Shown piece after piece: positions 1 to 6,669 of a DNA stretch of 61,638 nt. How positions within the stretch are numbered: position 1 is the stretch's first letter; every line of letters starts with the position of its first letter. The DNA comes from a virus, in the IMG/VR virus record IMGVR_UViG_3300046683_000206, positions 1-61,638 of that record. One strand, 5' to 3'. The position numbers and the translations under genes were made by a program. The notes below the pieces were generated by a model. That model was not told where the DNA came from, searched no databases, and saw only the letters and a program-made list of their open reading frames with translations.

Positions 1-127
1 ATCAGCGTCTGAGCCTTGGCCGACCGCTGCATCTGGCCGACCGTCTTGCTGTCGACAAGCGTGGCCCGCAGCGCGTCGGCGCGCTTGACCGCACGGTTCT
101 GCGCGACCGTGATCACGTTGATGATCG
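1..127. repeat. 127-bp terminal direct repeat, left copy
   Basis: These bases are identical to 61512-61638. A perfect repeat of exactly 127 bp at contig ends is what a de Bruijn assembler leaves when it closes a circle with k=127. It is therefore probably an assembly overlap and not a biological terminal repeat. The unique circle would be 61,511 bp. A true short terminal repeat cannot be excluded from sequence alone. Confidence 0.93.
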
Positions 128-683
128 TCTCGGAGTTCATCACGTTCTGGGTGTTGGGCTGCACCAACTGCTGGATCCGAGCGAGTAGCTCGAGCGCCTG
201 GGACTTCGGCTCGAGCTCGATCTCGCGCTTGACGACCGCGCCGTCCTTGAGCGTCTCGCGGTACTTGCGGATCAACCGGCGCTTCTCGGGCGGCAGGCGC
301 TCCTTGATCTGCGCCAGCGTCATGAAACTGCCGCGATTGGGCAGCGGCTTGCCCTCCTCGTCGAGCTCAATCGTGTCGTCGACGTAGTCGGTCAGGTCCG
401 CGTCGATCGTCTGGATCAGGCGCTTGAGCGCAAAGGCGCGCTCGACTCCCGCGGCGATCAGCGCGGGCGCGGCCAGGCGCTGGATCAGCTTGCTGACCTC
501 GGGCCGGGTCATCAGGTTCGCGCCGCGCGCGTGGTGCCTCGGCTCGACCGCTTCGCCCGGGTCGTACACGTCGCGGAAAGCGACCCCGACGTCTACCGTT
601 TCCAGCACCCGCTTGGCGAACGCCCACTCACGCAGCTGCGTCTGGGTCGTCGGTGCCTCAAGCTCCGGTAACGCCTCGCTCAT
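1..683 (-). CDS. terS: Terminase small subunit, N-terminal part (gene continues across the circular join)
   Basis: The ATG at 683 overlaps the stop of the preceding gene by ATGA. The frame is open to position 1 and continues after the join at 61511-61442, giving 250 residues in total. The start reads MSEALPELEAPTTQ. The protein is charged and helical, with an N-terminal segment (AFAKRVLETVDVGVAFRDVY) like the region of small terminases that binds DNA and recruits the large subunit to the packaging site. The call rests mainly on this resemblance and on the position just upstream of TerL, separated by one 53-residue gene. This copy lacks the C-terminal end, which is given separately at 61442-61638. 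Confidence 0.72.
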   Translation of the reverse strand, partial: MSEALPELEAPTTQTQLREWAFAKRVLETVDVGVAFRDVYDPGEAVEPRHHARGANLMTRPEVSKLIQRLAAPALIAAGVERAFALKRLIQTIDADLTDYVDDTIELDEEGKPLPNRGSFMTLAQIKERLPPEKRRLIRKYRETLKDGAVVKREIELEPKSQALELLARIQQLVQPNTQNVMNSETIINVITVAQNRAVKRADALRATLVDSKTVGQMQRSAKAQTL

Positions 684-838
684 AGTCGACCGAGCAGCGC
701 CAGGACCAGGACGATGACCAGGATCAACACCAGCACGCCCGCCGGGGTGTAGCCGTAGGAGTGCAGGCCCACCGCCGGCAGCGCGCCGATCAGCAGCAGG
801 ATCAGGATCACGATCAGGATGATCGACAGGACGTTCAT
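680..838 (-). CDS. DUF3309-like small membrane protein
   Basis: 52 residues, starting MNVLSIILIVILILLLIGAL. Two very hydrophobic stretches (about 1-20 and 34-50) flank a short loop with LHSYGYTPAG, and the protein ends LLGRL. This matches my recollection of the DUF3309 family, small bacterial membrane proteins of unknown role. The stop overlaps the terS start (ATGA). It lies with two other small membrane proteins just before the packaging genes, so a holin-like or membrane-stress role is possible but unproven. Confidence 0.7.
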   Translation of the reverse strand: MNVLSIILIVILILLLIGALPAVGLHSYGYTPAGVLVLILVIVLVLALLGRL

Positions 839-839
839 G

Positions 840-1001
840 TCAGTGGCTGAGAACCTGCAGCACCTCGCGCACGTTCAGCAGGAAGGCCAGCAGCCCCGCG
901 CCGAACATGATCTCACCCACGCGCACCAGTTTCGGATTGCCCGCCAAGGCGTACATCAGCAGGCCGATAATCGCTACCAACAGGCTCAGTGCAATGATCA
1001 T
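840..1001 (-). CDS. Small two-helix membrane protein, holin candidate
   Basis: 53 residues, starting MIIALSLLVAIIGLLMYALA. A first transmembrane helix (2-20) is followed by a short polar turn GNPKLVRVGE and a second helix (31-45, MFGAGLLAFLLN). Both ends would lie on the same side of the inner membrane, a class II holin-like topology. The ATG overlaps the stop of the upstream gene (ATGA). Similar short proteins are common in phages and are usually left as hypothetical. A holin role is inferred from size, topology and neighbourhood only. Confidence 0.6.
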   Translation of the reverse strand: MIIALSLLVAIIGLLMYALAGNPKLVRVGEIMFGAGLLAFLLNVREVLQVLSH

Positions 1002-1261
1002 TGCCCTTCTCCTCGTTTGCCGCCGTGAAGTATCTCAAACTCGCGCAGCCGCTGCTGTTCCTCGAGCGCCACCACGCGCTCGCGCAAGTGGCCGGCCTCT
1101 TCCGACCGCACCTTGATCACCTCGCGCGCGTCGCTGATCTGGCCGTCGAGCCGCTCAACGTGCTCGCGCAGCGGCTGAATCGCCGTCGCCCACAACGCCA
1201 GCAGCGCCACCGTGATCGTGGCGATCGTGGTCGCAATGGCGTCGAACCGCGTCGTCGCCAT
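998..1261 (-). CDS. Membrane-anchored coiled-coil protein, i-spanin or holin accessory candidate
   Basis: 87 residues with one N-terminal transmembrane helix (about 8-30, ATTIATITVALLALWATAIQ). A long polar heptad-like region follows (LREHVERLDGQISDAREVIK and onward to about 75). A single helix followed by a coiled coil is the build of Rz-type inner-membrane spanins, but also of unrelated phage membrane proteins. I saw no embedded Rz1-like lipoprotein gene. GAGAGG precedes the ATG as ribosome binding site. Confidence 0.6.
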   Translation of the reverse strand: MATTRFDAIATTIATITVALLALWATAIQPLREHVERLDGQISDAREVIKVRSEEAGHLRERVVALEEQQRLREFEILHGGKRGEGQ

Positions 1262-1270
1262 TCATCCCTC

Positions 1271-2233
1271 TCATTGCGTCATCACGAACCAGGGCGAACA
1301 CAACGTCGACGAGTCGCATGACGATACGCTCAGGTCATAGGGATTGCTTGGCAAATTCGCCGTCGGCAGAAAACTCAGGTAGTAGGTCGCTCCCGGCTTG
1401 AGCGTGCAAGTGCTCACCGCCTGGTTGACCGCCACCACCGTCCGCAGCCCGCTGCTCGACCTGTTCTGATTCATCCGGCAGTAGGCAGGGATTTGCGATC
1501 CCACCTGACCGAAATCGCCGGGGCACACACTGATCGTGGCAGAAGCGTTGGAGTTGATCCCCGAACCGGACCAGCCCCACGTCACCCGCGACCCCACCGC
1601 GCTGGCCGGAACCACGAACTTCTCGGTGAAGTACATGTACGGCGATGCGCCCGTCGGCTGAGTCGTCAGACCGGAGTTGCCAGGCCATGACGGCGTGTTC
1701 CCCGGATAAGTCCACATCGCGTTGTAGTCGGCAGCATTGACGACCGGACTGACCGTGCCGTCACCCCACCTGACCCGCGACTGCAGCACCGGTCGCCAGT
1801 TCTTCCCCGCCGTCGGCGTCGGCAAAGGCTTCAGGCCCGAACAATCCCCGGGCGGCGGCGGCGGCGGCGCGGTAATCGTCAGCGACGCCGTACTCAACAC
1901 CGCACCCGGCTGGCACGTCACCGTCACCGCATCCACGCACGGCGCAGCATTCGCCGGGATGGTCATCGTCACCGACGCCGAACAGGTCTGCTGCGGACCC
2001 ACCCCGGAGCACGCCGCCGCCGCCAAAACCGGAGCCGACACGCACCCGCTCTGGGTCACCGCGCAACTGGTCGCCAGCGCCGCACTGTAGGTCAGCGTCG
2101 CCACCTCACCCGGCATGGCCGACTCCGGCCCAATCACCGCCCCCTGTGGCACCGGATTGAGCGGCTCAAACGTCGCACTCGCCGCGAACCCGGAACCGGC
2201 CCAAAACACCAGCGCGAGCAGCAGCACCCTCAC
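1271..2233 (-). CDS. Sec-exported protein of unknown function
   Basis: 320 residues from a GTG start that overlaps the upstream stop (GTGA). The N terminus MRVLLLALVFWAGSGFAASA is a signal peptide with a probable cut after FAA or ASA. The mature part has an Ig-like, Cys-rich region (about 20-120, paired cysteines), a PPPPPP linker at about 122-128, then a Trp/Tyr-rich beta domain (130-320). It would be exported to the periplasm or surface of the host. No lysozyme, amidase or peptidase motif is visible. Signal-peptide proteins of this size are unusual in a phage late operon. Exclusion of other phages or a cargo gene from a bacterium are possible explanations. Confidence 0.75.
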   Translation of the reverse strand: MRVLLLALVFWAGSGFAASATFEPLNPVPQGAVIGPESAMPGEVATLTYSAALATSCAVTQSGCVSAPVLAAAACSGVGPQQTCSASVTMTIPANAAPCVDAVTVTCQPGAVLSTASLTITAPPPPPPGDCSGLKPLPTPTAGKNWRPVLQSRVRWGDGTVSPVVNAADYNAMWTYPGNTPSWPGNSGLTTQPTGASPYMYFTEKFVVPASAVGSRVTWGWSGSGINSNASATISVCPGDFGQVGSQIPAYCRMNQNRSSSGLRTVVAVNQAVSTCTLKPGATYYLSFLPTANLPSNPYDLSVSSCDSSTLCSPWFVMTQ

Positions 2234-2745
2234 GGGTAAAACGGCACCTTCACCGTCGCCAATGCATACGGCGTCTTGTTGTAGTTCTCCGGCGTCTGCG
2301 CCGCAATGTGCGCCTTGAAATCCTTCAAAGTCGTCCCCGCCAGCACCGCCAAACTGTTCGGCGCAATCCGCTTGCCCGACTGATCGTAGTTGCCGTTCGG
2401 CAGCTTCTCATCCAACCGAAATGTCTGCCAGACCATCGCCCCAAACGGATGATTCGCCGGATGACATACCTGCAGCACCTTGGCCTGCGTGGCGTCATCC
2501 ATCTGACGAAAAGCCTTGATCGTGAAATCAGCCACATACAACTGCACCGCGTCCGCCGGATTGCCCAACTCCTTGATCTTCGCCACCACAAAATCAAACA
2601 ACACCGCCCCGTCCGCGTCCGGCCCCGTCAAATACCCCACAGGCAACCCAACCGATGGGTCCACCAACCCCGCAGGCTGCGCAAACGTGCTCCCCTCAAA
2701 ATCCGGCGCAGCCTGCTCCGGCAACCCCAATCGACGCTCTCCCAT
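2230..2745 (-). CDS. Hypothetical protein, first gene of the late block
   Basis: 171 residues, starting MGERRLGLPEQAAPDFEGS. This start is chosen because GAGGAGGAA sits at the right distance; an in-frame ATG at 2778 lacks a ribosome binding site. The protein is soluble and mixed alpha/beta, and I recognise no domain. It overlaps the exported protein by GTGA, so the two are probably made together. The 408-bp control region lies directly upstream. Confidence 0.72.
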   Translation of the reverse strand: MGERRLGLPEQAAPDFEGSTFAQPAGLVDPSVGLPVGYLTGPDADGAVLFDFVVAKIKELGNPADAVQLYVADFTIKAFRQMDDATQAKVLQVCHPANHPFGAMVWQTFRLDEKLPNGNYDQSGKRIAPNSLAVLAGTTLKDFKAHIAAQTPENYNKTPYALATVKVPFYP

Positions 2746-2838
2746 AACACTTCCTCCTCGCCTCTCAGCCCAAGCCACCGATCATGCTCCCCACTTTTTC
2801 AAAAATCTACCAGAAATGTCGGGGGGGTCGCGCATCAT

Positions 2839-2845
2839 AGTATAC
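2839..2845 (-). promoter_or_regulatory. Candidate -10 box TATACT within a GTATAC motif
   Basis: On the minus strand the context reads ATTTGTATACTATG, about 95 bp before the late start codon at 2745. No TTGACA-like hexamer lies 16-18 bp upstream. The same GTATAC core recurs at 2990, 3452 and 5129. Confidence 0.3.
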
Positions 2846-2962
2846 AAATCCCATTTGTAACCGTCGAAGGCACTCTATCCGAATCCGATTCGGCCAGGCC
2901 CAGGCCGACGCCGGTGGCTCGAGGGGCAAGCGGCGGGGTGGCTGGGGCCAGCCGGGTCGGAT

Positions 2963-2981
2963 GAGAATGATTATTATTCTT
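2963..2981. promoter_or_regulatory. Fur-box-like sequence
   Basis: GAGAATGATTATTATTCTT matches the classical 19-bp Fur consensus GATAATGATAATCATTATC at 14 of 19 positions. It lies just downstream (minus strand) of the TATACT box at 2989-2994, the usual place for a repressor. It stands out in a GC-rich genome. A chance AT-rich match is possible. Confidence 0.35.
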
Positions 2982-2988
2982 GCGAAAA

Positions 2989-2995
2989 AGTATAC
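2989..2995 (-). promoter_or_regulatory. Candidate -10 box TATACT next to the Fur-like site
   Basis: The minus strand reads CATTCGTATACTTTTTCGC. The -35 region is weak. The distance to the start codon at 2745 would give a leader of about 240 nt. Confidence 0.25.
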
Positions 2996-3153
2996 GAATG
3001 AACTCAATGATATCAGGCACTTGCGTGCCATTTTACATAATGGTCATATGCGTGCTAGATGAACGAAAGGGACAAACCCCAGGTTTATCAGCAACTTGTG
3101 CCTAGCCCACCCGCCAAATGCGCGTGCGAGCGCTCACGCGGCGCTGGCGGCGC

Positions 3154-3423
3154 TCAGGTGCTCTCGACCGCCAGCGCGGCGGCGGCGTCGCGTGCCGCCT
3201 TCCACGCCCTGTACGCGCTTGTGCGGCGGTCGCGCAGGCCGCTCGCCAGCCGTGGCACGCCGTCGGTCGACGCGGCGAAGGCGGCTACCCGCACGCGCTC
3301 GTCGTGGGCTTCGATATCGGCCCGAATCAGGCGCTCAATGCGCGCCTCCAATCGGTCGATCTTCAGGGCGGTGACGTAGCGGATTCTGGGGTCGCGCTGG
3401 CGGCGCGGACGGTTCACCTTCAT
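3154..3423 (-). CDS. Small basic protein of unknown function
   Basis: 89 residues, starting MKVNRPRRQRDPRIRYVTAL. Of two in-frame ATGs six bases apart, the inner one is chosen because GGAG lies 7 nt before it. The protein is very rich in Arg and Ala, probably all helical, with a basic N terminus that could bind nucleic acid. It is the only gene inside the control region and has its own candidate promoter (TATAAT at 3519-3524), so a regulator is plausible. I recognise no family. Confidence 0.6.
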   Translation of the reverse strand: MKVNRPRRQRDPRIRYVTALKIDRLEARIERLIRADIEAHDERVRVAAFAASTDGVPRLASGLRDRRTSAYRAWKAARDAAAALAVEST

Positions 3424-3518
3424 GGGCATTCTCCGGCGTGGTTTATATCAGGTATACAATGCAGCATCCTTGCCTGTTATAAATCTGCAAGATGTGCAAG
3501 AAGACGCATTGTGCGCGT

Positions 3519-3545
3519 ATTATACAACGGGATTCTGTAGCACAA
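3519..3545 (-). promoter_or_regulatory. Candidate promoter for the 89-residue gene
   Basis: A perfect TATAAT on the minus strand (3524-3519) is preceded 15 bp upstream by TTGTGC. Transcription would begin near 3511 and run into the gene starting at 3423, leaving a leader of about 88 nt that contains a GTATAC motif. Confidence 0.4.
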
Positions 3546-3572
3546 TCGAAAAATCAATAAGTTGAATACCAA

Positions 3573-3599
3573 GGCGTCTCAGGCGTCTCAGGCGTCTTC
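3573..3599 (+). repeat. Three tandem 9-bp repeats, GGCGTCTCA
   Basis: Two perfect copies (3573-3581 and 3582-3590) and a third with a changed end (GGCGTCTTC, 3591-3599). The core is repeated in the hairpin at 3637-3657 and inverted at about 3752-3766 (GACGCCTGACGTC). This could be an iteron or operator cluster. Confidence 0.8.
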
Positions 3600-3636
3600 A
3601 TTTTTCCCATAGAGGCCGTAGAACACGCGCAGGCAC

Positions 3637-3657
3637 CGTCTCACGCCCCGTGAGACG
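3637..3657. promoter_or_regulatory. Hairpin, 8-bp stem and 5-nt loop
   Basis: CGTCTCAC-GCCCC-GTGAGACG is a perfect inverted repeat. There is no adjoining T-run on the plus strand, so it is not a standard terminator. Its arms match the GGCGTCTCA repeats upstream, so a protein that binds those repeats could bind here, or the RNA could fold alternatively. Confidence 0.6.
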
Positions 3658-3818
3658 CTAAATACAGACTATTTCTTTTAATATATAACTGAGGTAGTAG
3701 GGATAGTGTTGGTAGATCAAGGGGTTGGGAGGGCGCTTTTTGGGACACAGAAGGGACGCCTGACGTCTTTCTAAGTCATTGATGCGCCTGGAGATTGTGG
3801 GAAAGTTGAGAATAGTGC

Positions 3819-3846
3819 TTGACGGCCTGCATCTGCCCGTTATAAA
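3819..3846 (+). promoter_or_regulatory. Sigma70-type promoter of the early operon
   Basis: TTGACG, a 16-bp spacer, then TATAAA. Transcription would start near 3853, about 40 bp before the first start codon at 3894. This is the best promoter in the window and would be read by unmodified host RNA polymerase, as expected for early genes. Confidence 0.75.
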
Positions 3847-3893
3847 TTAGCGTCACTGGCACCCCGCCAGCCACACAAAACCGGAGCAATCCC

Positions 3894-4019
3894 ATGCAAG
3901 GCGTCCTAACCCTCGACACGATTTTGACCACCCTCGACACCCTCGACCGCGACGGCTGCGACCTGTCTGCAGCACTGCAGAACAGCACCCAGAATTCCAC
4001 CGTATCGGAGGCCGCTTAA
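3894..4019 (+). CDS. Early leader microprotein
   Basis: 41 residues, starting MQGVLTLDTILTTLDTLDRD. GGAG lies 8 nt before the ATG, and it is the first frame after the early promoter. The N terminus repeats a TLDT unit (TLDTILTTLDTLD), suggesting an amphipathic helix. No family is recognised. It could be a leader peptide that couples translation to the next gene, which starts 3 nt after the stop. Confidence 0.55.
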   Translation: MQGVLTLDTILTTLDTLDRDGCDLSAALQNSTQNSTVSEAA

Positions 4020-4022
4020 GCC

Positions 4023-4328
4023 ATGAAATTCAAGCTCAACATCGACTGCAATTCCGACGCCTTCCACGACGATCACATGGCCGAGATTGCGCGCATCCTG
4101 CGCGCCGCTGCAGCCCGCGTCGAAGACCTTCGCTGCACCAGCGGATCGCTGGCCGACGCCAACGGCAACAGCGTCTGCACCTTCCTGCTCGGCTCTGACC
4201 TGTACTTCAAGGAACTCGACCTGCGCGCTGCCGAACAGGCGGCGCATTGCGCGCTCTGCGGCGAACGCTTGGACGATGGCAAGAACTGCCGCTCGCTCGA
4301 CCGTGTTTCGCACGACTTCCTGTCCTGA
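4023..4328 (+). CDS. Early hypothetical protein with Cys/His motif
   Basis: 101 residues, starting MKFKLNIDCNSDAFHDDHMA. It looks alpha/beta. Near the end AHCALCGERLDDGKNC gives a CxxC plus one Cys, a half zinc site that might be completed in a dimer. The N terminus resembles small phage proteins with a conserved CNSDAF-like segment, but I cannot name a family. Its ribosome binding site (CGGAGG) lies inside the end of the leader gene. Confidence 0.7.
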   Translation: MKFKLNIDCNSDAFHDDHMAEIARILRAAAARVEDLRCTSGSLADANGNSVCTFLLGSDLYFKELDLRAAEQAAHCALCGERLDDGKNCRSLDRVSHDFLS

Positions 4329-4350
4329 CACTGCCCCGGAGAATCCGACA

Positions 4351-4632
4351 ATGGCAAACCGTCTCACAAAAGCACAACGCGCCTTCCTCATCAGCGAGGC
4401 CGACTTCGACCGCGACTACCAGCCGCGCAAGCATCGCAGCGGCGACTTCTACACGTTCCAACAGGTCCGCCGCTACCCCATCAATCGCGTGTGGAGCATC
4501 GTCGATGACGGCGGCGAAACCGATCACCTGTACGCCTCTCCCGGCTACCACGTTGTCAACCATCTGGGCTATGTCGTGACGCGCAAGCCGTGGGACGAGA
4601 ACACGCTCGACGCGCTGTACCACGAAGCCTGA
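4351..4632 (+). CDS. Early hypothetical protein
   Basis: 93 residues, starting MANRLTKAQRAFLISEADFD. The start is supported by CCCGGAGAATCC just upstream and by the 22-bp gap after the previous stop. The protein is rich in Tyr, Asp and Arg with a probable beta-sheet core (RVWSIVDDGG, HLGYVVTRKP). No domain recognised. Confidence 0.7.
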   Translation: MANRLTKAQRAFLISEADFDRDYQPRKHRSGDFYTFQQVRRYPINRVWSIVDDGGETDHLYASPGYHVVNHLGYVVTRKPWDENTLDALYHEA

Positions 4633-4710
4633 CAGCGATGCCTCTTGCGGGTCGCATCCATCGCGACCGCAGTGGGCAACACTGACACCAACCCAAGAGA
4701 GGAAACCGCA

Positions 4711-5124
4711 ATGACTGACACACTGAAGCTTTCCGGCAAGACCCGCACCATTGCCTTGCTGCCGCGTGTGGGCGCGACGCTCGTCGTGGGCGGCAATGAG
4801 TACCGCGTGCGCCGCGTCGAAGAGGTGAACGCCTACGGTGCCGTTGGCCACCGCATCTACTTCGACCTGAACGGTCGCCGCGTGTACGACCCCATGTCGT
4901 GGACGTCGTGGCGGCAGCTGGCGTGCGGCACTGAAGCGGTGAACGTCGTGATCGACGCCGACGTTGTCGAGCGCAAGCATCGCGGCGGTGCGCCCACGTA
5001 TGAGGTCACGCTGCAGGTTGGCGACATTCAGTACCGCTTCTCCTGCAAGACGCTCGACGGTGCGTTCGCGCTCAAGGAACTCGCCGCGAGCGCGCTGCTC
5101 GACATCTCGTCCGCTGTCCTTTGA
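4711..5124 (+). CDS. Early hypothetical protein
   Basis: 137 residues, starting MTDTLKLSGKTRTIALLPRV. AGAGAGG precedes the ATG. A longer frame exists upstream but lacks a ribosome binding site. The predicted fold is beta-rich in the first half (TLVVGGNEYRVRRVEEV) with a C-terminal helix (LKELAASALLDISSAVL). A 78-bp gap with no visible signal separates it from the previous gene. Confidence 0.68.
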   Translation: MTDTLKLSGKTRTIALLPRVGATLVVGGNEYRVRRVEEVNAYGAVGHRIYFDLNGRRVYDPMSWTSWRQLACGTEAVNVVIDADVVERKHRGGAPTYEVTLQVGDIQYRFSCKTLDGAFALKELAASALLDISSAVL

Positions 5125-5150
5125 ACTTGTATACAACTGGAGTACTACCC
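5125..5150 (+). promoter_or_regulatory. Palindrome TTGTATACAA and ribosome binding site
   Basis: A perfect 10-bp palindrome (5127-5136) carries the GTATAC core seen in the control region. It is followed by CTGGAGTACTACCC directly before the GTG start at 5151. The CTACCC-start context recurs in other early genes. Confidence 0.4.
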
Positions 5151-5669
5151 GTGCCTACCGACATCTGTCCCGCCGTCCATATTTTCGATCACATTACCCT
5201 CGCGCAATTCCGCGCCACGCGCACCGAATCGGCTGACGTTGCGCGCTTCGCTGGCCTCGACCCCGACGATGACACCATCTTCCCCGGCTACACCTATCTG
5301 GGGTTCGGCTACATCGTCGACGAGCGGCGCGTGACGCCCAAGCCGCAGACGCCGAACCGCTACCGCTACTGGACCCTGACCGCCGACGGCGTCGAGTGCG
5401 GCAGCGATGATCTGGATGCGCTTGAGGCGCTTGTGTACGCCGACACCGTGCAAGGCGGGCACCTCGTCGCAGGCTATGGCTACATCAGCCTGCAGCCCAT
5501 CCCGCAGCCGCTGGAAGAGGTGCTAGATCAGGACAGCGCGATCAACCGTGGCATCCGCGCCGACATGAAGGTCGCGACGTGCGCGCCTGCGCTGCTGACT
5601 GCGCTGCGCCACTGCCGTGCGGATGGCTCCGCGCACGCCGCCGCCGTGTTGGCCGCCTTGGGCTTCTGA
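5151..5669 (+). CDS. Early hypothetical protein
   Basis: 172 residues from GTG (VPTDICPAVHIFDHITLAQF), chosen because GGAG lies 8 nt upstream. An earlier TTG in frame has no ribosome binding site. Acidic and aromatic residues dominate the middle (LDPDDDTIFPGYTYLGFGYI), and an Ala-rich helix ends the protein. I cannot assign a function. Confidence 0.66.
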   Translation: MPTDICPAVHIFDHITLAQFRATRTESADVARFAGLDPDDDTIFPGYTYLGFGYIVDERRVTPKPQTPNRYRYWTLTADGVECGSDDLDALEALVYADTVQGGHLVAGYGYISLQPIPQPLEEVLDQDSAINRGIRADMKVATCAPALLTALRHCRADGSAHAAAVLAALGF

Positions 5670-5739
5670 TGCTGCCTGCTGCCGTGTCAGAGACGGCAGC
5701 GAGCAACACCGCAAACCACTAACCCCAGAGAGGATCACC

Positions 5740-6669
5740 ATGCAAAACATCATCACCGCCCGCAAGCTTCAAGCTACCTTCACCGCCGCATGCGCAGCGC
5801 TCGCCACCGATGAGCGCGCCGAGTGCGATCAGCTGGCGCAGGTTCACACCGCACTGTGCGAGGGCGCGGTCGCAGAGGAATACGCGCACACGGGCGGCAA
5901 CGTCTACGTGTCGTACACGCTGCACGCCGCTGGCAATCGCCTGTTGCTCGCGTCGGCAACCTTTGAGTGCCTGAACGTGCTGCTGCTGCCGCGTGCGTAC
6001 AGCGCCACTGACATCGATGCGGCCATGACGTTCCAGTACGACTTGGCGGGCGAAGATGACGCCTTCATGGTCCTGCAGGTGCTGCCGTACAGCACGGTCG
6101 AGGATCAGGCTGGCAAGCTTGGTCCCTGCGCGACCGACGAGTATACCTTTGCCGAATTTCAGGCCACGCGCCAGCGCGTCGCTGACATTCGCGAAGCGTC
6201 GAGCCACTGCATCGAAGAGGCGATGCCCGGTTTCGTGTACGCGGAGGGCATGTACATCGCAGAGTGCGCGCTCAACACGTACTGGCTGCTGATCGGCGCG
6301 CACGTCGATGAGACCAGCAACGACCTTGCGAAATTGGAGCGCGTGTTGTTCGACTACGGCGTCGAATCGGGCGAGATCATCGCCACCTCGACGATGCAGG
6401 TTGCGTACATCAGCGACGAGGCGGACCCGTGCGAGATGGGGCTGGAAGAACTGATCAGCAACTTCAATGAGAGCGGCGGATTTGAGGGCTGCGATGCGGG
6501 CGACTTGCGCGAGGCGATGGACAACGGCGGCTGGTTCCACGGGTCGCACGAGAATGGCCGTTACATCGTGCTGAACCTCGCCAAGCTGGGGCTGACCTTC
6601 ACGCTCGCGATGGATGCCGACAAGCTTGATGCGGCCATCGCTGCGAAGCGCGCTGGAGGTGCAGCGTGA
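5740..6669 (+). CDS. Early acidic protein of unknown function, largest in its operon
   Basis: 309 residues, starting MQNIITARKLQATFTAACAA. CAGAGAGG precedes the ATG. It is strongly acidic, which is common among phage proteins that bind host enzymes or mimic DNA, although no mimic fold can be shown here. The second half has a helical part (LGLEELISNFNESGGFEGCD) and a short beta hairpin (ENGRYIVLNLAKLGLTFTL). A 70-bp gap separates it from the previous gene. The stop overlaps the next GTG start. Confidence 0.7.
   Translation: MQNIITARKLQATFTAACAALATDERAECDQLAQVHTALCEGAVAEEYAHTGGNVYVSYTLHAAGNRLLLASATFECLNVLLLPRAYSATDIDAAMTFQYDLAGEDDAFMVLQVLPYSTVEDQAGKLGPCATDEYTFAEFQATRQRVADIREASSHCIEEAMPGFVYAEGMYIAECALNTYWLLIGAHVDETSNDLAKLERVLFDYGVESGEIIATSTMQVAYISDEADPCEMGLEELISNFNESGGFEGCDAGDLREAMDNGGWFHGSHENGRYIVLNLAKLGLTFTLAMDADKLDAAIAAKRAGGAA

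Larger units (their letters stand above)
2746..3153. promoter_or_regulatory. AT-rich intergenic control region, left half
   Basis: 408 bp with no convincing gene. It holds a Fur-box-like element (2963-2981), two GTATAC motifs that form TATACT boxes on the minus strand (2839-2844 and 2989-2994), and a perfect 5-bp stem with a TTGC loop at 3016-3029. It precedes the minus-strand late block. The TATACT boxes lack good -35 hexamers, so the late promoter may need an activator or may differ from sigma70. Confidence 0.5.
3424..3893. promoter_or_regulatory. Divergent control region, right half (possible origin or operator)
   Basis: 470 bp without a gene, clearly less GC-rich than its surroundings. 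It contains a minus-strand TATAAT box, three tandem GGCGTCTCA-type repeats, an 8-bp-stem hairpin with the same sequence core, an AT tract (3668-3690) and a strong plus-strand promoter. Repeats plus an AT tract at a divergent point resemble phage origins or operators. This is inference. Confidence 0.5.

Noticed and set aside
3016-3036. GGCAC-TTGC-GTGCC hairpin followed by ATTTTA as a terminator
   Set aside because: The stem is only 5 bp and the T-run is interrupted; no gene ends just upstream on the plus strand.
3690-3710. TGAGGTAGTAGGG, similar to the start of the let-7 microRNA
   Set aside because: A 12-13 nt chance match; let-7 is an animal RNA, and no hairpin precursor is visible here.
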